36,622 nucleotides of DNA. Origin: JAKAXG01 sp035702985. GTDB lineage: Bacteria > Actinomycetota > Acidimicrobiia > Acidimicrobiales > Palsa-688. A program made the position numbers and the translations under genes. Below the pieces are notes generated by a model, which saw only the letters and a program-made list of their open reading frames with translations, made no database searches and was not told the DNA's origin. This document shows positions 15,540 through 24,522 of the stretch, one piece after another. Location: the NCBI GenBank assembly GCA_035702985.1, contig DASSZD010000190.1:1-36622 (forward strand), given 5' to 3'. Each line of letters starts with the position of its first letter. Position 1 is the stretch's first letter.

Positions 15540-16252
15540 TGGGCGGGCGGGAGGAGCGCCGGGGCTTCGTCAAGATCTGCGGCGTCACCTCCGAGGAGGA
15601 CGCCCTGCTGGCCGTGGCCCTGGGCGCCGACGCGGTGGGCTTCATCTTCGCCCCCTCCAAGCGCCAGATAGCCCCCCAGATCGCCGCCGACATCATCAAG
15701 CGGCTGCCCCGTGACGAGGTGATCACCGTCGGGGTGTTCCGGGACGAGGCCCCCCAGCGGGTGTCGGACGTGGCCGTCCACGCCGGCCTGCATGCCGTCC
15801 AGCTGCACGGCCACGAGCCGCCCGAGACGGCCCGGTGGCTGGGCACCCGGATCCCGAAGGTCATACAGGCGTTCCCGGCCGGCGACCGGCGGGTGCGCCA
15901 GGCCGGCGAGTACGGGGCGTACGCCGTGCTGCTCGACGCTCCCGACCCCGGGTCGGGACAGCGGTTCGACTGGTCGCTGGCCGCCGAGGTGCCCCCCGGC
16001 CAGCGGTTGATCGTCGCCGGCGGCCTGGACGCCGGCAACGTCGAGGCGGCCATCGCCGGCACCGGCTGCTGGGGTGTGGACGTGGCGTCGGGGGTGGAGA
16101 AGGCTCCCGGCCGCAAGGATCCCATCAGGCTGCGGGAGTTCATCGCCGCCGCCCGGGCCGGCTTCACGTTGCGGGAGGAGACCGAGCGGGACGGGCCGCC
16201 CCCCGGCCGGAGCACCGCCGCCGGCCTCTACGACTGGCAGGAGGACATGTGA
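15539..16252 (+). CDS. trpF: Phosphoribosylanthranilate isomerase TrpF
   Basis: A 237-residue TIM barrel with catalytic Cys in FVKICGVT and general acid Asp in VLLDAPDPGSG, plus VQLHGHE and the phosphate loops IVAGGLDAGNV and GVDVASGVE. It would isomerise PRA to CdRP. A dedicated trpF is notable for an actinobacterium, because many lack it and use PriA instead. The C-terminus has an extra polar tail of about 25 residues after the last helix. It overlaps trpB by four bases. Confidence 0.95.
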   Translation: MGGREERRGFVKICGVTSEEDALLAVALGADAVGFIFAPSKRQIAPQIAADIIKRLPRDEVITVGVFRDEAPQRVSDVAVHAGLHAVQLHGHEPPETARWLGTRIPKVIQAFPAGDRRVRQAGEYGAYAVLLDAPDPGSGQRFDWSLAAEVPPGQRLIVAGGLDAGNVEAAIAGTGCWGVDVASGVEKAPGRKDPIRLREFIAAARAGFTLREETERDGPPPGRSTAAGLYDWQEDM

Positions 16253-17427
16253 GCACATCCGCCCGTATGGGTGATCCCGGCCCGACCGGACGTTTCGGCG
16301 ATTTCGGTGGGAGGTACCTGCCCGAGTCGCTCGTCCCGGCCTGCCTGGAGCTCGAGCAGGCCTTCCGGGCCGCCTGGACCGATCCCGGTTTCCGCCGGCG
16401 GCTGGACGACCTGCTGCGCGACTACGCCGGCCGGCCCACTCCGGTGACCGAGGCCCGCCGGCTGTCGGAGCAGCTGGGCATCCGGGTGCTGCTCAAACGC
16501 GAGGACCTCACCCACACCGGCTCGCACAAGATCAACAACGTCCTGGGCCAGGGGCTGCTCACCCTGGAGATGGGCAAGACCCGGATGGTGGCCGAGACGG
16601 GGGCCGGCCAGCACGGCGTGGCCACCGCCACCGCCGCCGCCCTGTTCGGCCTGGAATGCGTGGTCTACATGGGCGAGGTGGACACCGAGCGCCAGGCGCT
16701 CAACGTGTTCCGCATGGAGCTACTCGGTGCCCAGGTGATCCCGGTCCGCTCCGGCAGCCGCACCCTCAAAGACGCCGTCAACGAGGCTCTCCGGGACTGG
16801 GTGGCCACCGTCGAGACCACCCACTACTGCCTGGGGTCGGTGATGGGCCCCCACCCGTACCCGTGGCTGGTGCGGGAGCTGCAGAGCGTGGTGGGCGACG
16901 AGGCCCGGGAGCAGTGCCGGGCCATCCTCGGCGGCGCCGACCCCGATGTGGTCGTCGCCTGCGTGGGCGGCGGCTCCAACGCGGCCGGCACCTTCGCCGG
17001 CTTCGTGGAGACCGGGGCCCGGCTGGTGGGGGTGGAGGCGGCCGGCGGCTCGGCCGTGGGGCGGGGTATCCCCGGCGTGCTGCACGGGATGCGCTCGTAC
17101 CTGCTGCAGGACGAGTGGGGCCAGATCCTGGAGGCGGAATCCATATCCGCCGGCCTCGACTACCCGGGCATCGGCCCCGAGCACGCCTACCTGGCGGACG
17201 CCGGGCGGGCCACCTACGAGACGGCCGACGACGGCGAGGTGCTCGACGCCCTCAAGGTGCTGTCGCGCGCCGAGGGGATCATCCCGGCCCTGGAACCGGC
17301 CCACGCCCTGGCCTGGCTGATCAGGGCCGCCCGCCAGGGCCAGGTCCCGGCCGGGTCCACGGTGCTGCTGACCCTCTCCGGGCGCGGTGACAAGGACGCC
17401 GAACAGGTGATGAGGTTGATGCGATGA
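16249..17427 (+). CDS. trpB: Tryptophan synthase beta chain TrpB
   Basis: A 392-residue fold-type II PLP enzyme that would condense indole with serine. The PLP lysine is in HTGSHKINNVLGQ, the phosphate-binding glycine loop is CVGGGSNAAG, and ETGAGQHGVATATAAA and GRFGDFGGRYLPE are conserved. The GTG at 16249 overlaps the trpF stop; the ATG six codons later (16267) is an alternative start. Its product pairs with TrpA, encoded 10 bases downstream. Confidence 0.96.
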   Translation: MSTSARMGDPGPTGRFGDFGGRYLPESLVPACLELEQAFRAAWTDPGFRRRLDDLLRDYAGRPTPVTEARRLSEQLGIRVLLKREDLTHTGSHKINNVLGQGLLTLEMGKTRMVAETGAGQHGVATATAAALFGLECVVYMGEVDTERQALNVFRMELLGAQVIPVRSGSRTLKDAVNEALRDWVATVETTHYCLGSVMGPHPYPWLVRELQSVVGDEAREQCRAILGGADPDVVVACVGGGSNAAGTFAGFVETGARLVGVEAAGGSAVGRGIPGVLHGMRSYLLQDEWGQILEAESISAGLDYPGIGPEHAYLADAGRATYETADDGEVLDALKVLSRAEGIIPALEPAHALAWLIRAARQGQVPAGSTVLLTLSGRGDKDAEQVMRLMR

Positions 17428-17437
17428 GTGCCAGGGA

Positions 17438-18238
17438 GTGGTCGTGCGACAGGGTCTGAGAGGCGTGGCGGTCGAGTCCCATCTGCGTGCCGTCCGAGCG
17501 GCCGGCCGCAAGATCCTGGTCACCTACGTGACCGGCGGCCTGGGCCCCGACTGGGTGCAGGTCCTGCAGGCCATGGTCGCAGCCGGAGCCGACCTGGTGG
17601 AGATAGGCGTGCCGTTCTCGGATCCGGTCATGGACGGGCCCACCATCCAGGAGGCGTCCACCCGGGCCCTGGCCCTCGGTGCCACCCCGCCTGCCATATT
17701 CGACGAGCTGGCCCGGGTGGACCTGCCGGTCCCCCTGGTGGCCATGACCTACTACAACCTGGTGTACCGGGCCGGGCACCTGCGCTTCGGCCGGATGCTG
17801 GCCGACGCCGGGGTGCGGGGAGCCATCATCCCGGACATCCCGTTGGAGGAGTCGGGCGACTGGGAGGAGCAGGCCCGTTCGTGTGGGGTGGAGACGGTCA
17901 TGCTGGCCGCCCCGGTGACCCCCGACGACCGCCTGGCGGAGATCTGCCGCCGGGCCGGGGGCTTCGTCTACGGGGTCAACCTGATGGGGGTCACCGGCGA
18001 GCGGGCGGCGGTGTCGGCATCGGCCGGGGTGCTGGCCAAACGGCTCAAGGCGGTCACCGACAAGCCGGTGGTGATGGGCTTCGGTATCTCCGGTCCCGAT
18101 CAGGCCGTGGCCGCCGCCGCCGACTCCGACGGGGTGGTGGTGGCGTCGGCGTTGATGCGGCTGCTCCTGGACGGGGCCGGTCCGGAAGCGGTCGGCGACG
18201 CGGTGCGCGACATCCGCCGGGCGCTGGACGGAGCCTGA
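17438..18238 (+). CDS. trpA: Tryptophan synthase alpha chain TrpA
   Basis: A TIM-barrel enzyme that would cleave indole-3-glycerol phosphate and channel indole to TrpB. The catalytic Glu and Asp are in DLVEIGVPFSDPVMDGPTIQ, and IIPDIPLEES, YGVNLMGVTG and GFGISGPDQ are canonical. The start is uncertain. The longest version begins at the GTG at 17438. A GTG at 17444 has an AGGGAG five bases upstream, and a GTG at 17465 lies closest to the usual family N-terminus. The stop codon lies in a perfect 16-bp palindrome shared with the convergent gene. Confidence 0.94.
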   Translation: MVVRQGLRGVAVESHLRAVRAAGRKILVTYVTGGLGPDWVQVLQAMVAAGADLVEIGVPFSDPVMDGPTIQEASTRALALGATPPAIFDELARVDLPVPLVAMTYYNLVYRAGHLRFGRMLADAGVRGAIIPDIPLEESGDWEEQARSCGVETVMLAAPVTPDDRLAEICRRAGGFVYGVNLMGVTGERAAVSASAGVLAKRLKAVTDKPVVMGFGISGPDQAVAAAADSDGVVVASALMRLLLDGAGPEAVGDAVRDIRRALDGA

Positions 18239-18251
18239 CCGCCGGCGGTCA
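18236..18251. terminator. Perfect 16-bp palindrome holding both convergent stop codons
   Basis: TGACCGCC/GGCGGTCA is a perfect palindrome. Its left TGA is the trpA stop and its right TCA is the stop of the DUF2804 gene on the other strand. As RNA it can form a six-pair stem with a CCGG loop on either transcript, so it may act as a compact bidirectional terminator. There is no T tract. Confidence 0.5.
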
Positions 18252-19091
18252 CCACTTGGCCCGGTGGCGCTCCATCACCCCGAACGCCCCGTCGCCCGCC
18301 GACAGTTCCACCCCGCCCGGCAGCACCCCGCTGAAACGGCCGAACGGCTGCACGTAGTCGCTGCTCACCACGCCGAGGGACTCCCGGCGGGACCGGCGGG
18401 CCTCCTCGTCGAAGCGCAGCAGGCTGCCGTCGGCGCCCCACAACTCGCTCAGGTCGCTGGCGAAGAGCACCGGCGGCACCTCCCGCGGCCGGCCGGCCAC
18501 CCACACGGTGCGCTCGCTCATGGTGTCCGAGTCGTGCACGCCGCGCACCAGGTTCCAGGCCACCGGCCAGCCGTCGAGCGAGGTGCCGACCCCGGCCGAC
18601 CACTCCCACGCCGTGTCCCGGGCGTGGTAGCCGGCGGACTCGTCCAGGATCCCGTAGGCCGACACCGGGCCGGCCTCCATCCCGTACGACAGGTGGCCGT
18701 CGGCCCGGATCGGCACCTTGCGGGTCCAGATGTAGGAACGCCCGTGCGGGCTCACCACCTCCACCGCGTCGCCCACCGGTGTCAGGGCCAGCTCCAGCCG
18801 GGCCGGTCCGCTGCGGACCGCCACGGTGTCGGCGGTGACGGTCACCCGCCGGGTCGGGCCCAGCCGGGTCTCGGTGTCCAGCGACCCGGTCCGCCGGTCC
18901 CACAGCGCCCAGAACGCCTCCGGCACCGGTCCCACCCGCGCCGTCCCGGCGCAGACCATCACGTCGGCGCCGAACACGCCCACGTAACGCCACCGCTTGA
19001 GGGGGCGCAGCCCCTGCCGCAGCGGCATGGGGTCGGGCGGCAGGGCCAGGGGAGGCCGAGCCGCCGGGGCCCGCCACGGACGGATCGTCAA
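18249..19091 (-). CDS. DUF2804 family protein
   Basis: A 280-residue protein with the layout I associate with DUF2804: an early RWRYVGVFGADVMVCAGTARVGP strand segment, FWALWDR, then RSYIWTRKVPIRADG and the late WGADGSLLRFDEEARR and SDYVQPFGRFSG motifs. The family has no established activity; the mostly beta character suggests a lipocalin-like or sugar-related fold. It overlaps the end of the dehydrogenase gene by four bases (ATGA), so it is translated from the same mRNA. Family members are often somewhat longer; the N-terminal zinc-finger-like segment seen in some is absent here. Confidence 0.75.
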   Translation of the reverse strand: MTIRPWRAPAARPPLALPPDPMPLRQGLRPLKRWRYVGVFGADVMVCAGTARVGPVPEAFWALWDRRTGSLDTETRLGPTRRVTVTADTVAVRSGPARLELALTPVGDAVEVVSPHGRSYIWTRKVPIRADGHLSYGMEAGPVSAYGILDESAGYHARDTAWEWSAGVGTSLDGWPVAWNLVRGVHDSDTMSERTVWVAGRPREVPPVLFASDLSELWGADGSLLRFDEEARRSRRESLGVVSSDYVQPFGRFSGVLPGGVELSAGDGAFGVMERHRAKW

Positions 19092-20146
19092 GCAGTCGCG
19101 CCCGGGTCGAACTCCAGTACCACCTTCACGTCCCCGGGCTGGCGGGTGTAGGCGTCACGCCAGCTGTCGAGGGCCACCCGCCGGCTCACCACCCGGCCCA
19201 GCCAGTCCCGGTCGGCCCCGGCCAGGGCCTGGGCGCCGGCTTCGTAGTGGCGGCGGTTGGCGTTGACCGAGCCGAACACCACGTCGTTCTCCAGCACCAT
19301 CCGCCGGTTGAGCAGCCCCACGTCGACGGCGATGTCCCGACCGCCCGACGACACCCCGGTCAGGCACACGATGCCGTTGGCCCCGGCGTGGTCCATGACG
19401 TCGAAGATGAGGGGGGCCACGCCGGTGCACTCGATGGCCACGTCGGGCTCCACCCCGATGTCGGAGACCGCCCCGTGGTGGTAGTGGGCTCCGAGGGCGG
19501 CGACCAGCTCCGGCTTCAGGCCGTCGGTCACCTGGTCCAGCACGTGCACCTCCAGACCCCGCTGCACGCCGAGCAGGGCGGCCAGCAGGCCGATGGGTCC
19601 GGCCCCGGTGACCAGCACCGTCCTGGGCTTCCAGTGGGCCCGCTGGCCGATGCGCTCGATGTGGTCCCAGGCCTTGGCCACCACGGTGGTCGGCTCCAGC
19701 AGCACGCCCAGGTTGCCGAGCGACGAGTCCACCTTGACCAGGAAATCGGGGGTGATCCGGTAACGCTCCCGGGCGTAGCCGTGATGCTCCTTGATGCCCC
19801 ACTCGGTGTACTTGCCGTTGCGGCACATGTCCCACTCTCCGATGGCGCAGTTGCTGCACGGGACCGGGTCGGGGCGGCGCACGATGGCCACCACCAGGTC
19901 CCCGGCGGACAGGTCCCCGCCGTCGGGGGCCTCGACCACCTCGCCGAGGGATTCGTGGCCGATGGCCAGCCGGTCCTCGCCGGGGGGTGCCCAGCCGTAC
20001 TCGCCGCCGATTATCTCCAGGTCCGTCCCGCACACCCCCACGGCCCGGGTCTTGACCAGCACCGGGCCGTCCGACTCGGGAGGCTCGGGGAGATCGGTCA
20101 GGTCAACCGTGCCCTCTTTGAGGGGCAGAACCGTCACAGCTCGCAT
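19088..20146 (-). CDS. Zinc-dependent glucose 1-dehydrogenase-like MDR enzyme
   Basis: A 352-residue medium-chain dehydrogenase. Catalytic-zinc residues are C39 (GVCGTDLEI) and H64-E65 (IGHESLG). A cysteine cluster C97-x2-C100-x7-C108 lies in the structural-zinc region (PCSNCAIGEWDMC). RNGKYTEWGIKEHHGYARE is highly characteristic of glucose dehydrogenases of the archaeal/halophile type. The NAD(P) motif is VTGAGPIGLLAALLG. It would oxidise an aldose such as glucose to its lactone; the true sugar is unknown. The ATG at 20146 follows a TAGCTT hexamer by seven bases, and a longer upstream start would collide with yqgE. It is coupled to the DUF2804 gene. Confidence 0.85.
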   Translation of the reverse strand: MRAVTVLPLKEGTVDLTDLPEPPESDGPVLVKTRAVGVCGTDLEIIGGEYGWAPPGEDRLAIGHESLGEVVEAPDGGDLSAGDLVVAIVRRPDPVPCSNCAIGEWDMCRNGKYTEWGIKEHHGYARERYRITPDFLVKVDSSLGNLGVLLEPTTVVAKAWDHIERIGQRAHWKPRTVLVTGAGPIGLLAALLGVQRGLEVHVLDQVTDGLKPELVAALGAHYHHGAVSDIGVEPDVAIECTGVAPLIFDVMDHAGANGIVCLTGVSSGGRDIAVDVGLLNRRMVLENDVVFGSVNANRRHYEAGAQALAGADRDWLGRVVSRRVALDSWRDAYTRQPGDVKVVLEFDPGATA

Positions 20147-20153
20147 GGGTGGC

Positions 20154-20159
20154 AAGCTA
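20154..20159 (-). promoter_or_regulatory. -10 hexamer TAGCTT of the glucose dehydrogenase gene
   Basis: TAGCTT on the minus strand lies seven bases before the ATG at 20146. The plus strand at 20158-20163 reads TAGTTC, a weaker candidate for yqgE, so the two genes may use interleaved promoters. Confidence 0.48.
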
Positions 20160-20210
20160 GTTCCATGGCAGACGGCAGTCGATCCACGGGCCGCAGGCGG
20201 GGGAGGCGGG

Positions 20211-20792
20211 GTGGCTGACGGCCTCGGTCCCCAGCTGATCAGCACCGGCCGGCTCCTGGTGGCCAACCCCATGCTGCCGGACCCCAACTTCGACCGCACC
20301 GTGGTGCTGCTCCTGGCCTACGCCGACGAGGGGGCCCTCGGTGTGGTGCTGAACCGCCCGAGCGACACCCACGTGGGCGATCCGCTGGCCCCGTGGGAGG
20401 ACCTGGCGGCGGCGCCGGCGGTGCTGTTCGTGGGCGGCCCGGTGCAGCACCAGGCGGTCATCTGCCTGGCCCGGCCGGATCAGCGGACCGGGACCGACGC
20501 CATGGAGGGCTTCAAGGCGGTCACGCCCGAGGTGGGAACCCTGGATCTGGATCTGGACCCGGCCCTGGTGGGGGCCTCGTTCCGCCAGGTGCGGATCTTC
20601 GCCGGTTACGCCGGCTGGTCCGCCGGGCAGCTGGAATCGGAGATCGAGGCGGGCGCCTGGTGGGTGGTCGACGCCGAACCCGGGGACCCTTTTTCCGTCG
20701 ACCCCGCCAACCTCTGGAAGCACGTGCTGCGCCGCCAGCGACCGCCTCTCGGCTACGTCGCCTACTTCCCCGACGACCCGGCCGACAACTGA
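20211..20792 (+). CDS. yqgE: YqgE/AlgH family protein
   Basis: A 193-residue protein of the UPF0301/YqgE family, whose molecular role is not firmly known. The opening reads ISTGRLLVANPMLPDPNFDRTVVLLL, followed by GALGVVLNRPS, VLFVGGPVQ and RIFAGYAGWSAGQLESEIEAGAWWV, all family signatures. I chose the GTG at 20211 because a GGGAGG-type sequence precedes it and the family N-terminus starts here. The upstream 50 bases contain an overlapping 17-codon open frame (20165-20218) of very basic composition that ends within yqgE. It converges on typA. Confidence 0.9.
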   Translation: MADGLGPQLISTGRLLVANPMLPDPNFDRTVVLLLAYADEGALGVVLNRPSDTHVGDPLAPWEDLAAAPAVLFVGGPVQHQAVICLARPDQRTGTDAMEGFKAVTPEVGTLDLDLDPALVGASFRQVRIFAGYAGWSAGQLESEIEAGAWWVVDAEPGDPFSVDPANLWKHVLRRQRPPLGYVAYFPDDPADN

Positions 20793-20811
20793 CGGGCGGG
20801 GCGGCCCGGCC

Positions 20812-20824
20812 CCGGTCGGACCGG
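20812..20824. terminator. GC hairpin between convergent yqgE and typA
   Basis: CCGGT(CGG)ACCGG lies in the 38-base gap between the two stop codons, inside a run of GGCC/CCGG sequence. It is a weak terminator candidate without a T tract and could be chance in DNA this GC-rich. Confidence 0.3.
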
Positions 20825-20830
20825 CCCGGG

Positions 20831-22690
<1,860 letters not shown>

Positions 22691-22768
22691 ATTTTTTAGA
22701 AAAAAGGGGGGGGAAGGGCGCGCGGAAGCGCCGGGTCTCTCAGCGTACCCGGTCGGACGCCCCGTCCG
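22691..22768 (-). promoter_or_regulatory. typA 5' region: TACGCT hexamer, C8-T6-CT-A6 leader
   Basis: On the minus strand a TACGCT hexamer (22742-22747) could be the -10 box, giving a leader of about 45 bases. Just before the ATG the leader reads eight C, six T, CT, six A, T. TTTTTT-AG-AAAAAA (22692-22705) is a perfect dyad and the only pure A/T patch in the neighbourhood. Further upstream CGGACG(CCC)CGTCCG (22754-22768) could end the AarF-family transcript. The rest of the 155-base gap shows nothing. Confidence 0.4.
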
Positions 22769-22845
22769 TCCCGTCCCACCGCCTGCGGCGCGGGAACGCG
22801 GTACCGGCCGTGGCGCCCGACCGGGTCCCTGACCCCGCGCCCCCT

Positions 22846-24468
22846 CTAGGTCTGACGACCGCGCCGGCCGCGGTGATGCTCTTCCATCCGCTTGCGGATC
22901 AGCTGCCGGCGGGCCTGCAGGTCGCGGTAGGTGAGGCGGTCCACGTCGGCGGTGACGCCGAGCGACGCCTTGAACCCCTCCAGGTCCACGGCCTGCTGGC
23001 GGGGGTCGACGCCCACCTCGGCGGCGATCCGCTCCCCGTGTCGCTGGGTGAAGTACAAGGCGATGCGGGTGATCTCCGAGAACAGGTCCAGGTCGGGGGC
23101 CAGGGTGGCCAGCGCCCCGTCTATGAACAGCAGGTCCTTCACGTAGAGCATCAGGACCTTCGGGAAGCGGGCCCCGTAGGCCAGCAGCTTCTTGATCATC
23201 TCCCGGATCTCGGCCAGCAGCTCGTCGGGGGCCATGGCGGTGGGGTCCTTGACCGGCCCGTCGATGCCCAGGTCCCGGATCACCGCCTCCAGGTCGGTGT
23301 CGGCCGGCAGGGCCCCCAGGTCCCGCAGGGCGGCCAGCTGCATCCTGGGATCGTTGATGGTGCCGCCCATCAGCATGCGCAGGAACGCCAGCCGCCGGTG
23401 CTGGTCCAGGCGGCCGGTGATGCCGTAGTCCAGCAGGGCCACCTTGCCGTCGGGACGGACGAACAGGTTCCCGCCGTGCAGGTCGCCGTGGAACACCCCG
23501 AACAGGGTGGCGCCCTCCAGGAAGGAGATCATCAGGGCCCGCACCACCTCGGTGGTGTCGATCCCGGCCTCCCGCATGCCGGTCACGTCGTCGAAGGAGA
23601 AGCCTCCCAGCCGTTCCATCACCAGCACCCGCCTGGTGACCAGGGTGGGATGGGGGCGGGGCACGATCACCGACCGCTGCTCGGTGGCGGCGAACACCGA
23701 CGCCACGTCGAGCATGTTGTCGGCCTCCAGGCGGAAGTCCAGCTCCTCCACGATGGTCTCGGCGAACAGCTCCACCAACGCCGGCGGGTTGGCCAGGGCC
23801 GACACCGGTATCCGCCCGATCAGGTACGGGGCGATCCAGCTCATGGCGGCCAGGTCGCGCCGCACGGTGGTGCCGACCTTGGGGCGCTGCACCTTTACCA
23901 CCACCTGCTCCCCGGAGCGCAGGGTGGCGGCGTGGACCTGGGCGATGGACGCGGCGGCCAGCGGCTGGCGGTCGAAGGAGGCGAAGACCTCCTCGATGGT
24001 CGCCCCCAGATCCTCCTCGACCACCGCCCTGACCGTCTCGAACGGCTCCGGCGGCACCCGGTCCCTGAGCAGGCGGAACTCGGCCACCAGTTCGGCCGGG
24101 AACAGGCCTTCGCCCGAGGAGAGGATCTGCCCCAGCTTGATGTAGGTCGGCCCGAGGGCCTGGAACGCCCGGCGCAGCCGGCGGGACAGGCCGGACCTGG
24201 ACAGTTCCGGCCGTCCCTGGCGGCGGCCCTGCCGGCGCTCGATCAGGTACCAGCCGGCCAGGGCCCGCCCCAGTTCCAGCGCCACCCGCACCACGCGCCC
24301 GCCCGGGGGGAGCCGGCGGGGCTCGAGCAGCTGGGGGACCTGGGCCTGTGTGGCCGCCCGGCGCTCCTCCGCCCCGGCCCGCCAGGGCAGGGCATCGGGG
24401 CGGACGAGCCAGGGAGGATCGGCGCTGAAGGCGCCCACGCTCAGGTCGGCGGGGGAGACCGACGTCAT
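22846..24468 (-). CDS. AarF/UbiB (ABC1/ADCK) family atypical kinase
   Basis: A 540-residue member of the UbiB family. The family-specific KxGQ motif is YIKLGQILSSGEG, the Ala-rich nucleotide loop is AAASIAQVH, the ion-pair lysine is in VVVKVQRP, ExD is EELDFRLEADN, the catalytic loop is HGDLHGGNL, and the metal motif is LLDYG. UbiB homologues support quinone synthesis or lipid handling; with menaquinone genes in this genome a role in quinone metabolism is plausible but not shown. No strong C-terminal membrane segment is evident. A TACCTT hexamer ends six bases before the ATG at 24468, divergent from the oxidoreductase gene. Confidence 0.92.
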   Translation of the reverse strand: MTSVSPADLSVGAFSADPPWLVRPDALPWRAGAEERRAATQAQVPQLLEPRRLPPGGRVVRVALELGRALAGWYLIERRQGRRQGRPELSRSGLSRRLRRAFQALGPTYIKLGQILSSGEGLFPAELVAEFRLLRDRVPPEPFETVRAVVEEDLGATIEEVFASFDRQPLAAASIAQVHAATLRSGEQVVVKVQRPKVGTTVRRDLAAMSWIAPYLIGRIPVSALANPPALVELFAETIVEELDFRLEADNMLDVASVFAATEQRSVIVPRPHPTLVTRRVLVMERLGGFSFDDVTGMREAGIDTTEVVRALMISFLEGATLFGVFHGDLHGGNLFVRPDGKVALLDYGITGRLDQHRRLAFLRMLMGGTINDPRMQLAALRDLGALPADTDLEAVIRDLGIDGPVKDPTAMAPDELLAEIREMIKKLLAYGARFPKVLMLYVKDLLFIDGALATLAPDLDLFSEITRIALYFTQRHGERIAAEVGVDPRQQAVDLEGFKASLGVTADVDRLTYRDLQARRQLIRKRMEEHHRGRRGRQT

Positions 24469-24474
24469 CGCGGC

Positions 24475-24480
24475 AAGGTA
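24475..24480 (-). promoter_or_regulatory. -10 hexamer TACCTT of the AarF/UbiB gene
   Basis: TACCTT on the minus strand lies six bases before the ATG at 24468. The divergent TAGCGT hexamer for the oxidoreductase gene is only 30 bases away, so the two polymerases would compete in one compact promoter. Confidence 0.5.
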
Positions 24481-24510
24481 CCGCAGCCGTCCGCTTATTC
24501 TCCGGGCGGT

Positions 24511-24516
24511 TAGCGT
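24511..24516 (+). promoter_or_regulatory. -10 hexamer TAGCGT of the YhdH-type gene
   Basis: TAGCGT ends six bases before the ATG at 24523, again predicting a leaderless transcript. Confidence 0.5.
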
Positions 24517-24522
24517 GGCCCC

